This document shows, one piece after another, positions 26,084-37,800 of a DNA stretch of 64,000 nt. This DNA comes from Patella vulgata (lineage: Eukaryota; Mollusca; Gastropoda; Patellidae). How positions within the stretch are numbered: position 1 is the stretch's first letter; each line of letters begins with the position of its first letter. The translations under genes were made by a program, and so were the position numbers. A model generated the notes under the pieces. The model was given only the letters and a program-made list of their open reading frames with translations, did not search any database and was not told the origin of the DNA. Where the stretch lies: NCBI RefSeq assembly GCF_932274485.2, contig NC_065886.2:15885501-15949500 (forward strand), written 5' to 3'.

Positions 26084-26700
26084 TGACATGATATCTAAAT
26101 TCTCAAATACAAACAATTAAATGTCTGGTATAAATTCAACATTAAACTCTTAGGAAATGTTTTCATAAAATCAAAGCACACTACTTAAGTATTAAACACT
26201 GCTCGCACTGTGAACTTTAAACATTTAAATTTTCAAATAATTAGCCTGCGGTTAATGTGGACAAACACTTTCTTCAAATAAAGGCATCAGTGCTGTGTTT
26301 GAGTCAAGCGAACAAACTAAAAACAGAACTCGGCAACTCACTACCTGAGTAATTCACATATAATCAACAACTCTTTGTACCATTTTACTTAACATAATAT
26401 CGAAGAATTTGTTTTGGTTTGTTAATTAAATTAGCCATATGTTGTGAAAAGTAAAACATAAATGTTCTGAGGACCTAGGAACAGATACATTTAGCAGTAT
26501 AGTATAACAAAAAGTTTGCAAATTCAATTTACCAATTTATTTGGGGGGTTTTCTTTAATTTCTTAAAGCTTCTGATAGTTATTAGTATTTTACAAATCAT
26601 ATCTAATTCTTCATGACTTAATCCATACTAAAACCTACTGATTGACTGTTTAATATTCAATTAAATAAACAAAACCATACAATCAATAGTATGTAATCTC

Positions 26701-26921
26701 CAGGCTTCGATTCAATAGAATTTTAAACGAGGCCCAACAAATGATTTTAGCGAACATTTATGGGTGATGCTGGCTGGCTTGTTTATATCATTTTCATCTC
26801 AAATTTCTAACCAGGCTTCGATTCAATAGAAATTTAAAAGATGCCTATCAAATAATTTTACGGAACATTTATGGGTGATTCTGGCTTGTTATAACATTTT
26901 TATCTCAAATTCTTAACCATC
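26701..26921. repeat. 110-bp tandem duplication
   Basis: Two adjacent units start caggcttcgattcaatagaa and share aacatttatgggtgat. They differ by scattered substitutions and small indels. Confidence 0.9.
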
Positions 26922-27355
26922 AATTTCAAATCTATTTTTTTCATATTTTGAAGCCATTTTTTCTAGCTGACTGTCTCTTTTGAAGAAATAATCAGATTTT
27001 TTAGATGTATAACTCTAATTTTTACATACATGTGTGATAATCTTTATCTGTTTGTTTAGTAAATAAAACATTACTTTTGCAAACATTTTTTTTTCTTTGA
27101 TGTGGATTTTTGTTTTGATCATATTTATTTGCGAGTCATTTATAATCCTAATGTCAAAAGTTTTTCAATTAAAACAATAGGATGGGTTGTTTGGCTGATT
27201 GTATCCTTTTCTGAGGAGAACATTACAATTGAGTCTAAGGTATCATCAACACAATCTGACACTAACATACTGTATGGTTAATTTCATTTACTATGTGTTC
27301 AATGATTGGGAGGTGAATTTTGCCTAGCCGACAGCCGAAAAGGGCATTTCCACCC

Positions 27356-27730
27356 AATCTGATTAAAATACAGATCTATATTTCATTTCGTTTTTTTATA
27401 CTTTTGATGGCCTACACTACATGAAGATCTGACTGGTTGTAGCAATAGGTCATAGGTCGCGTCAGAGGTCATACGAATGGCTTTTGACCTATGATGTCAG
27501 ACATTTCATTAACCAATCAGCATTGATGTTACTAGTGGATTACCCACAGTTCCATGCAAAACACGTCTAAAGCTCGCCATAACAGACCGTTTCATTGGCT
27601 AATACCTCACATCATCCAGAACACGTCAATGATAACAACTCTTCCAGATCCTAGTGTAGTAAAGACAAGTAAAACGAAATTTTGAAGTATAAAAAACAAA
27701 ACAAAATAGGATCTGTGTTTTAATTAGATT
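27356..27730. mobile_element. MITE-C copy 2 with 11-bp flanking direct repeat
   Basis: Inverted ends: aatctgattaaaatacagat and the reverse of aatctaattaaaacacagat. The interior matches 19588-19955 in opposite orientation. Both flanks carry gcatttccacc (27344-27354 and 27731-27741), a likely target-site duplication. Its length would suit a Mutator-like element better than hAT (8 bp) or Tc1/mariner (TA), but the superfamily is not proven. Confidence 0.8.
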
Positions 27731-28007
27731 GCATTTCCACCTAATCTTCAAATTGAAAACTGTCAACGCCGCAGTTACAAGTGGGAATGGAACATTGATA
27801 AAGAGTTATATGAATATTGAAGTATGTAGTTATCCATAAGAATATATAGACTCATCTTGTAAATATCAGTCAAAAGACATTTTCAAATTTACTTTACAAT
27901 CTTTGTATCATGAAATCTTAAAATCACATAAATTTAAATCTCTCTATTCTGGAATAGCCCCTATTATTGACAAGCATCGGTTAAAAGTTAAAATACAACT
28001 TTAATAT

Positions 28008-28350
28008 TTAAAGATGCATTATGTAAGATTTAGGTAAAGAGATGCCATTCTTGCTATAATAGATATTTCTTTATTCTTTGCGAACTTATGAGTGTTTGAA
28101 GATGTAGAGTTGATTGTTTAATATAGTAGCAATGGTACTGGACAAACAAGACTAACCATTTTATCTTAAATCTTAAAACCTTGTGATCGTCCCATTCCAT
28201 TTAAATCTCTGACACCTGATGGTCTAGAGAGTTGTTTATGAGCTTGTCATGGGAATAAATGTCTAAATAATAGTTTATATAACATTTGAAGCCAAAATAA
28301 AGACCTGCAATAGGCCGATTTAGCTTAGCTCTTACATAATGCATCTTTAA
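28008..28350. mobile_element. MITE-A, complete compact copy
   Basis: It runs from ttaaagatgcattatgtaag to cttacataatgcatctttaa, near-perfect inverted ends including TTAA. Internal marks are cattcttgctataatag, tctagagagttg and gaataaatgtctaaataata. At 343 bp with no ORF it is the best reference copy of the family here. Confidence 0.85.
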
Positions 28351-28748
28351 TGTTGCTGATCTTCATTCAGGGATTTTAAATCACTTGCTAGTATGCCACC
28401 TACAAAACTGTGAATGTTGGTTGGTCCAAATATGTTTCAATTCCATTCAGAATTTACAAAAATATGGCGAGTTGAAAATTCTCAAAAAATTAAAATCTTC
28501 TGCAGATGCTAAGATTGAATCCAAGACAGGAGATTATCTACAGTTGACATTTTGGAGTTTGTTTTCTTAATTGTATTTCAAATAATCAATCAGAGTACAT
28601 TTTAAAGTGCATTAAGTTGTGAATAATTAAAGACAATGTCCAAAAAATACAAATGATGATCAGCATCATTATGTTCATCTTCCATTTAAATTCTTTAAAA
28701 ATTAATCAAAATGCGAAATTCATTTCAATACACACTTTATGATTAGGA

Positions 28749-28772
28749 AGTTAAACCCCATTTCATTTCAAT
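28749..28772 (+). mobile_element. SINE-1 tail remnant
   Basis: Only the terminal gttaaaccccatttcattt remains. Confidence 0.5.
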
Positions 28773-29540
28773 ACATAATTTCTAAATTATTTCTCAAGAA
28801 GAAGTATATTATTACAATCAAAACCATGTGACTCCAGACCTAAAAAAATCACAAGTCATCTATTCTTAAGCAAGTCTAGGTCTCATCACAAGCATAGCAA
28901 AGTCAAAAAAGAAACGTACGGTATTAGGTTTTGACTCTTAAATAACCACTTAAAACTTGTCCTGTTTACATAGGATGAAAAACTGGTATACATACGTGTA
29001 CATATAGTCAAAGCAAATTATACTGCCCTGACAATTTGTTGAAGTCTCTCGTCAAGCGGCCACTCAATTAATCAAGGAGGGAATTCAAATAATTCTACTC
29101 ACAAATCTCCATGGCATTTCTGCTCTTGATTTTAGCAGGCACACAACAATAATACTGCAGTTTCATTCACATCAAACCTCAAATGGCCGGGCGGAAATTT
29201 GCAGTTTTAAAATGCACAAGACCTGAAGGGGTTACTAGATGTCAAAGCTGTTGATTTTTCCAGCTGTCTCAAACGATGTCGGCGTGTGTCGTCAGTTTGA
29301 CTGTTAGCATAGATCTGTCGTTTGTTGTTTTTTTAAGTTTAAAGTTTGCCTGTTTAAATGTACGTGTACGCTATTTTCAACTGTTTGTATTTAATGTATT
29401 TTAACCCCCTCTAACCCTAGCCCTCAAGTAGACAGATGGACGACAACCAAAAATACAACTAACTAGGTAGGTTTTATTTTTCATTCATTTTTCGATTTTC
29501 ACTCAATTCGCTTAGAGTTTTATGCATTATTTAAATAATA

Positions 29541-30115
29541 TACTTTCTTAGTCTTTTCATGGCATAGAGTAACTGGATAGAGTAATTAACTAAAACACAT
29601 ACTTATTGAAAACAGCTATATGTTTCGAGGAATATTCTCTTACACTTTATTAATCTTTTAATGGCATTTAATAACTGGATAGAGTAATAAACTAAAACAC
29701 ATACTTATGGTAAACAGCTACTAATATATTTAGGGGACGTATTCTTCCAACATTATCAAACACACCATTACAAATGAGAGGCCATTATATAAAGACAACT
29801 ATATACTTTACATAGTAGATAATATGTCTCAATTTGTACCTCAATGTTTTCACAAGGAAACCAGGAATCTAAAGAAATTTATAATTGTAATTTCTAATAT
29901 TGATATACACTGGTATATATCTCCTAGTAAATTGTATTAAGATATTTAATGTAAACAATGAATATAAACCTTCTCCAATTCTAGTTTCTAGCCTTTAATT
30001 CATTCATTTCTAGTATATCTCCTAGTAAATTGTACTGCTATATGTATATGTAAAGAATGAATATAAACCTTCTACCATTCTAGTTTCTAGCCTTTAATTC
30101 ATTCATTTAATTCTA
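29541..30115. repeat. two successive tandem duplications
   Basis: At 29541-29750 two units of about 105 bases share aactggatagagtaat and actaaaacacatacttat. At 29903-30115 two more share tatctcctagtaaattgta and agtttctagcctttaattc. Both are AT-rich, head to tail and non-coding. Confidence 0.8.
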
Positions 30116-30549
30116 TTCATTTAAAAGAGTTCATTTAAAAGAGTTCTGGATCTAGATCCAGAAAATAAGCAATAATTGTTTTTTATTTAATGTGATATTT
30201 TGATTATTGAGGAGACAAGATCTAGAAGTTTTAATTTTCATCCCAGCATATTAAGCGGAGAGAGTTTATTTACAAATTTTAGCTTTATTTTGGCTTTAAC
30301 TGTTGAACACAAACCCACTTATTTCTCAATACTAGCTCTATCTGTGGACATAAAGTTTTAAATATTATGGTAGACAGAAAATGTCACCAAAAAATCAACC
30401 GATCAAATTACCTAAAACAACAGGTTTGTCAGACCAAATTCAGAGGAGTGGTGTCATTTTAATTCATTGCCATGGTTTTTTTTTATTTTAATATATTTAA
30501 TAATATGAAATATATCTTGCTACAATTAACTCCTCTTAAAGTGACAGTC

Positions 30550-30890
30550 TCTTAAAATATTTATATTAACATGAATAATAATTTAAAATTAATCAGTTTT
30601 AACATTAATCACAGTTTTAAAATTAATAATATTTTTAACATGAATCACAGTTTTATAATTAATAATAATTTTAACATAAATCACAGTTTGATAGTTCTAA
30701 CATTAATCATAGCTTTATAGTTTCAACATTAATCATAGTTTTAATGATAGTTTTATTGTTTCAACGTTAATAATTAATCATAGTTAATGTTAATCATAGT
30801 TTTATAGTTTTACAAATAATCACAGATTTATAGTTTCAACAAAAATCAAAGTTTTAACATTAATAAGAGTTTCAATAGTGATATTTTCAA
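30550..30890. repeat. AT-rich minisatellite
   Basis: Around ten degenerate units of 25-35 bases are built on aacattaatcayagtttta with variable spacing. No coding content. A further short duplication (gttaaatcatacaa) lies at about 30910-31010. Confidence 0.8.
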
Positions 30891-31166
30891 GCTAGTTTTT
30901 GGGTTTTTTTCACCTGTAGAAGTTAAATCATACAATACCAATTCTGGCAAAAGTAATATTAATTTTTGTTTATTTTAAACGTGTAAAAGTTAAATCATAC
31001 AACACCACTTCTAATAAAGTTTTGTTGGGAAATTATTCTTAAAATAATGGGATTAAAACTGTAATTAATCAGGGAACTTCTTTTTAGAATAACTACATGT
31101 ATTAGACTTTTATATCAAGAGACTGTCTCTTTAGTAGGAAGTTCAGATAATTAATTGAAAACTTAC

Positions 31167-34100
31167 AATCTAGATGCATCCGAGGCATCATCTCCTTCTA
31201 TTCTATAAACTTTACCATACATGACATATTCAAACTGGTCAGCTCGTGACGGTTCAGTATTAGCAGGATTATACTCATCATCTGGAGCACCGTCTTCACG
31301 CAACGTTGTTGCAACAACAAGTCGAAACTTGTCACCTTCAATATAATAATATATTAGAATTTAAGTTTTTTAGCTTGCCACAAGAAATACAAGAAAATAT
31401 GAAAGCAAAGGATGACTCTGCCAACAATTTACTTAAAGATGCATTATGTAAGATTTAGATAAATAGCTGGTCATTCTTGCTGTAATAGTTCAAAAATAGC
31501 TCAAAAATGAATATATTAAAAATTTAATTTAAATTACTTTATTCAGAGCTAAGTTATGAGTGGTGGAAGATTTGACAAGATCTAGAGTAGATTGTTCATT
31601 ATCGTAGCAATGGTACTTGACAATCAAGTCTATGTCTTGATTATCCATTTTATCATTAAATTTTTCAATCTCGCAGGTGTTGTAATCCCAGTAGCGGATT
31701 ATCAGTGAGGCTGATGAGGCTGCAGCCTCAGGCCCAAAGATTTTGTGATACGATTAAAAACGCATAGACAATGAATGTTAGGGGGGTGGGGTTTAGGCCC
31801 AACGGGAATCAACATAGGCCCTGACCCGAAATTAATTAGGTCCACGCCATTTTAAATAGGCCCTATTGTTTGGAGATCTGATCTTATTTTTTAAATGTAG
31901 GTCTACAATGTACGTTAAATCCTTGTAAGTTTTCGGTTATGTCTTGCTTAATATATTGTATCCACGCGGCGTCATTTATGGGCATATAAAGTTACATTAC
32001 CAATATCAAACGACTTTGGCTTAGTATAGTCTAAGACGTCATACAGTTATGACGCGATTGTAGGCCCCTGGATAACCTCAGTAACGAGTCCCGTTTTTAA
32101 TGTTAGCAACTACCTTGGCTCTAACTTTAAAAACTAAATAGGCCCTCCAGCAACTGCCGCCTCAGGCCTTGATGGAGTTTAATCCGCCACTGTGTAATCC
32201 ATTTGAATATTGGCCATCTGATGGGTTAGAGAGTAGATTAGAAGATTGTCATGTGCATAAATGTCTAAATAATAATAACTTTGAAGCCAAAATAAAGATC
32301 CACGATAGGCAGATATATTCATTTTGCATTATCCATTTTTAAACTATTATTGCAAGAACAAGCAATGCTTTATCTAAATCTTAAATAATGTATCTTCAAG
32401 TAATAAGTATTGAAATGAAATGGGGTTTAACATCCTACTTTTCTGCAGTGTGCTATGTGGGGAAATTTTTCCCTAAAAGATTTTCCCTAAAAGATATGCT
32501 ACGTCCAACTAAAAGGAATCTTTTACATAGAACTTGGTTTTTCGTCCCTTCTGAACAAACAGACAAGCGGCCAGGCCGTCCGCTCTGCATGACTGACAAG
32601 GGGATCCACGATGGGAGACCCTGAGGGACTTTCTCAGCCATCATTGGTTAGTTAGCCAGCTCCTTATTCACCGTGCCACTATGGCTCCTGTATTACAGTC
32701 CTTTTGACTACCCTTTAACCAAGAACCCTTATTGTTCGAACATTAATCAGATATAATTCTATATTATAGGTTTAAAAACAAGATATTAGGATATAATCAC
32801 CCAGGAAACATCAATACGGTAAGTCTGGCAATAGTTGAAGTTTTCACAAAAACTGGATAAAACGCTTAACCTATGAACCATGACAGATGCTAAAATTGGC
32901 GACAACATACAAGAACACCATTGCTTGTCTTTAAATTTCAAGCCAGAAATTCTGCTCCAAATGTATAACTGATTCTTGGATATTCTTAATTTATCAATCT
33001 CAAGATTTGCACACAATAAAACAATAAATTCAATTGGTTTTAGAGTGGTTTTTTTTTTTGTTCTTTTTTTAGGTGAAATTATCTAAAATGTCTGATTCTA
33101 AGACATGCCAATTAACTCACTGGTAAAACAGACAATATATTCATTACTAGACGTGATCCATGAAATACATCAGAAAACACCCGCCTTGGCCAAACATTGC
33201 TTCATTAATTTGTCTTACCTAATTCTACAGGATACATCTGACTATTAACATCTAATATCAAGTCCATTTTAAATGACTCACTCTCACAAAATAATCTTGA
33301 CACTGAAAAACAGGAAAAAAGATAATCTAATAACACAAATGAAAAATAAAAATTTGGGCATTTTGGAGAGTTGCATTTAGCATTTTTTTTTTATTATATT
33401 TTTACCATTATTTACATGTAACATGAAGTCCATGTTCAGATTTAACTCTGGGCTTCCTATTAGTCAAGTCCAAATGGGGGAACAAGGCTCGACAAAATCG
33501 AGATTAGGCTCAACAAGTGGGGCCTGGGCAATTGATACCGAGCTTGACAAGTGGAAACCGGGCATTACAAGTGGAAACCAGGATGAAATAAAGCTTGTGA
33601 CATTCTAGTATATTGGGCATTAAACACAATATTGAATGTCTGCCACTAATTTCGAGATTAAAAAAAGTTATTTGATCAGTAGTATCTAAAACAGCGGGAG
33701 CACCAAATGAATCAATATTGTCTAGGGATGTATTCTAATATTAATGACATGACATTCATTTGAATTCATTTCTCCTTTCATAAAGATTAAGGGTGAGCAC
33801 CACAAGTTCTAACAGACAACTGAGGCCACAGACAAGTGTACTTGAAAAAAAAAATCCTGAGGCCAATTAAATTTATAGTTTAGTTCTTCAGGCTATTGAA
33901 ATATAAATAGCCACTTGTCTTTGTCTTGTTTAAAATAAAATTTCAAAAATTTTAAGATGAATAGAGCAACCAATTACCTTTTGTTTTTTATTTAGGTTTT
34001 TTTTTTGCCAAAATAAAAGGAAGCAAAAATTGTAATAATTGTTACCCTATTGGTGTGGCCGGAGTCTTGATATTAACTAAATCATACATACATACAGTTT

Positions 34101-34267
34101 ACCTGTTAGCACCACAGGTTTTATTATAGACAACTGTATTTGAAAAAAATATTGAGACCAATCCAATTTAATTTTTAGTTTTGACAAATAAATAGCATAA
34201 ATAGCAAGCAAACATTTTAATAACCCAACATTCAGATTGGTGTGGCCTGAGTTTTGATTTTAAGTAA

Positions 34268-34304
<37 letters not shown>

Positions 34305-34759
34305 GGCCTTGATCTATTCGCAGGTAGAGAAAGGTGAATGTATAAAAGGTAATTATCACCCATCTACATCATTATCTACATTAGTTACATCTATATATCA
34401 TTAATTAACATTGTCAATATATAGTTAGAACACAGACATGTATATTCTTATACAATACATACATGGTTCAGACTTGTCCATACAACATTTCAAATTTTAA
34501 AAGGGATGATATCCAAGGTTCAAATTTTAATAATGCTACTCTAGTAATGGCAACTCTTTAGTAATGGCAACTCGACATAAACTAGGTACAATTTTATTTC
34601 AATAACATGCTTGCACATATGGGTCTTTAGCAGTGGGATGAAACCAGAGGACCCAGAGAAAACCCATGAGGTTCAATGCAGCAACACGAGAAGATGGGCT
34701 CCCAGGATACAAGAATCAGTTTTAATTGATGACAATAAATGAGCCTCAATGTGCCACAC

Positions 34760-34804
<45 letters not shown>

Positions 34805-37800
34805 AACATCCACATAAACATTTCAATAATTCCCTTGGACGGGGAGAAAAACGGAGGACCCCCGGAGAAAACCTACGAGGTTGGACAGGCATATGATCTG
34901 AAAGTGTTTATGTCCAGAATATTTAAAAGATGCCAATTGAAATCAACAAAACCAACAAATGTGAAAATTCTTTACATCAATTTCAGGCCAGATAATCATG
35001 ATAGTAGTTCTGACATTCCAAACTTTATGCCAGATGTATTAGCAATGACCATAAAAAAAAAAACAGAAAAAAAAAATCGGTGATAGACAAAATGACAGAA
35101 CCCTGTCTGAATTTGTCTGACAAAGCCTGAATTTGTGTCTGACAATGTCTGTGACAGGTGCCTTATTTCCAGGCTTCATAAATTTCTGAGTTTTGTTCTC
35201 CATGCAAGTTAATTGAATTCATATTGTATTACAGACTATTTTAACAACTGAATTTGCTTAGCTAACCAATCGCATGTTTAGTATCAATTTGATATAAATT
35301 CTGATACTCAAGGTTAATTATACTGGACAACGGGTTATATTAGGGAGGGGATCATTTAGTATGAATAATACATCTGCTGTGTTAGTTAAGCCTCAGTAGT
35401 ATAAGTCTAAACCTGTACAGATTGTTTAACATGTATAAGCACACTATATTATTGGGTAACAGCCAAATCACTTTCTATATATCACACCATATCAATTATG
35501 TTCATGGGTTATAAAATCTATATATGTAGGCCAATAACCTCCTGTATATACAAGTGTACCTGGCCAATCCATACAGGTATGTGGACAGTACGATGGACAA
35601 GATGTTACTAAATATTGCCACATGCCACAATATATATTATGCAATGCTTGAAATAAAATAAAAGTCTCACCCCTCCCAACCCAAACAAACTGAGGGAAAT
35701 GGGGTTTAATGTCCACTCAACAGAAATTAGATCATTCAGAAAACATGGTAGAATTTTATTTCAATAATTTTCCTGCTCGTAGTGGTCTTTACCAGTGAGA
35801 GGAAACCAGAGTACCAAGAGAAATCTCACAACAGTCTACTATTTATCATGTACAAGCTTTGGAATCTAAACCTAGTCCTTGTCTCAATGACAAGACCTTA
35901 TGATCTGAAGTTCAAGCGTCAGATCACTTGACCACACAACCCCTCACACATTAACAAACAGATCTTAAAATAGTGAAACCACTGCCTTGGTAATTTTCTT
36001 CCTAATAACCCACACAATGCCTCAGAAAACAAATAAACAATGATATTTACAAATATTAATAAAGATGTATCCAGTGCCTGTTCTGTCAGATAGAATTAGC
36101 AAGATGATTGATGTTAATAGAAAACAAACGTTACTTAACTAATACCAAGCAATGTTTTCTAATGGCCTCTTCTGAGAAATGTATTATCTGGAGACTTAAA
36201 AATTGATCATATAACAGACATTGAATAATAGAACAACACAATAAAACAACAGACAGAATGGGAATTAACATCTTATCAGACATTTTGTAACGAACATGTA
36301 TTTTTCATTTTTTCGTCTCTTCCAAACAATTATACATTGTCCCTTGCCAGACCCTCTGTCCTGCACCACTGACAAGAACTACACAAACAACAGACAAAAT
36401 GGAACAGAGAGAAAATTAACATTTTATCTGCATCACCCATTTAAAAACTAACATACACTTTTCATTTCAAGGAATTTGGCGGCAGTGTTATCACCTATTC
36501 TTCCTCGAATTCCAACTGCTAAGGGTTCTTGTATGTGCAGGCCATGGTATATATAGATGGACCTCAGGTTTTTGTTCCATCCAAAAGACTGGGCACAATT
36601 TCCTTGTCAGGCCCCCAAGTGCTACCACTGACCAATAAGAACTGGGCTTGAAAATCCCAATGGTTCTTCTTGGCTTATATCAAATCCGAACCTGGAACAA
36701 CCAACACAGAAGCAAAGCATAAATAGATACACATTCTCTGAGTAGATATGTACAAACTACAAACAAAATTATTCAACAAAACCATCAGTTGTCTGGCGTG
36801 ACAGTAAGCTTTAGACTGTCTATAATTAATATTCAGTAGATGTATATTGTACATGTAGAATACAGAATCTAACATAAACATGGTGTAACATAAAATAGAA
36901 TCTATCAATCTGGTCTATTGGACTCCATCGGGGTTAATGATGACTGGCCTATTTAATCTCCATTTATCTCTCATCATATGTTGAAACAAATACCTGACAT
37001 AAATGTTATGAAATTTGAATACATTAAATTTAATGTACATACAATTAAAAACATGTTTCTGAAAGGACATTGGGGTCAATCTGTTTTTACACCGAAAACT
37101 TAAAGATTATGTAAAATGTTGATAAAGAACTGGCCATTCTTACTATAATAGTTTAAAAAAAAGATAATGAAAATCAATATATTGAAAATTTCATTCAAAT
37201 TACTTTATTCTGAGCAAAGTTGTGAGTGCTGGAGGATGAACATTGACTGTGTATAATGGCAGCAACAATACTGGACAAACGAGACTTAGTCTCGATTATC
37301 CAGTTCACCTTTAAATTTCTAAATCATATAGGTATTCTAATCCAATTAAATCTCTGCCATCCAATGGTCTAGAGAGTTGATTATGGGCTTGGCATGTGAA
37401 TAAATGTCTAAATAATAGTTTTTATTTTATGATCAGTAGTGGAATACCGTGTTTTATCAGTGAAATAAAAGTGTTATTCCACTGGCTAAAGTAGTCCATG
37501 TTGTTTTTACCTAAAATGATTGTAAAATCATAAAATAAATAGAACATTTGTCGTTTTGTCGTGAATAACATATTTTATTTCATCTCTAAGCAAGAAAACG
37601 TTTATATTTTCACTCATGCTACGCATTCGTGAAAATATAAGTTTTCTTGCTTATCGATGAAATAAAATATGTTATTCACTCTAAAACGACAAATATCCTC
37701 TATATATTACTTTTGAAGCCAAAATAAAGACCTGTAATAGATAGAGTTAGCACTTACATAATGCATCTTTAATATAGTAATTTTAGAGCCTGCACAAATG

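Noticed and set aside
25836-26120. Open frame of 94 codons rich in Lys, Ile and Asn
   Set aside because: It spans a poly-A run and a 90-base tandem duplication; the frame survives because the period is divisible by three.
29040-29340. GC-richer stretch with a gtgagt donor-like site on the minus strand
   Set aside because: Considered as the missing last exon of POLR2H, but all three frames before the donor carry stops and none matches the RPB8 C-terminus.
34739-35083. Open frame of 114 codons with a long Arg-Glu run
   Set aside because: The Arg-Glu run is the translated (GA)n tail of a SINE-2, and the rest is AT-rich intron sequence with no domain.
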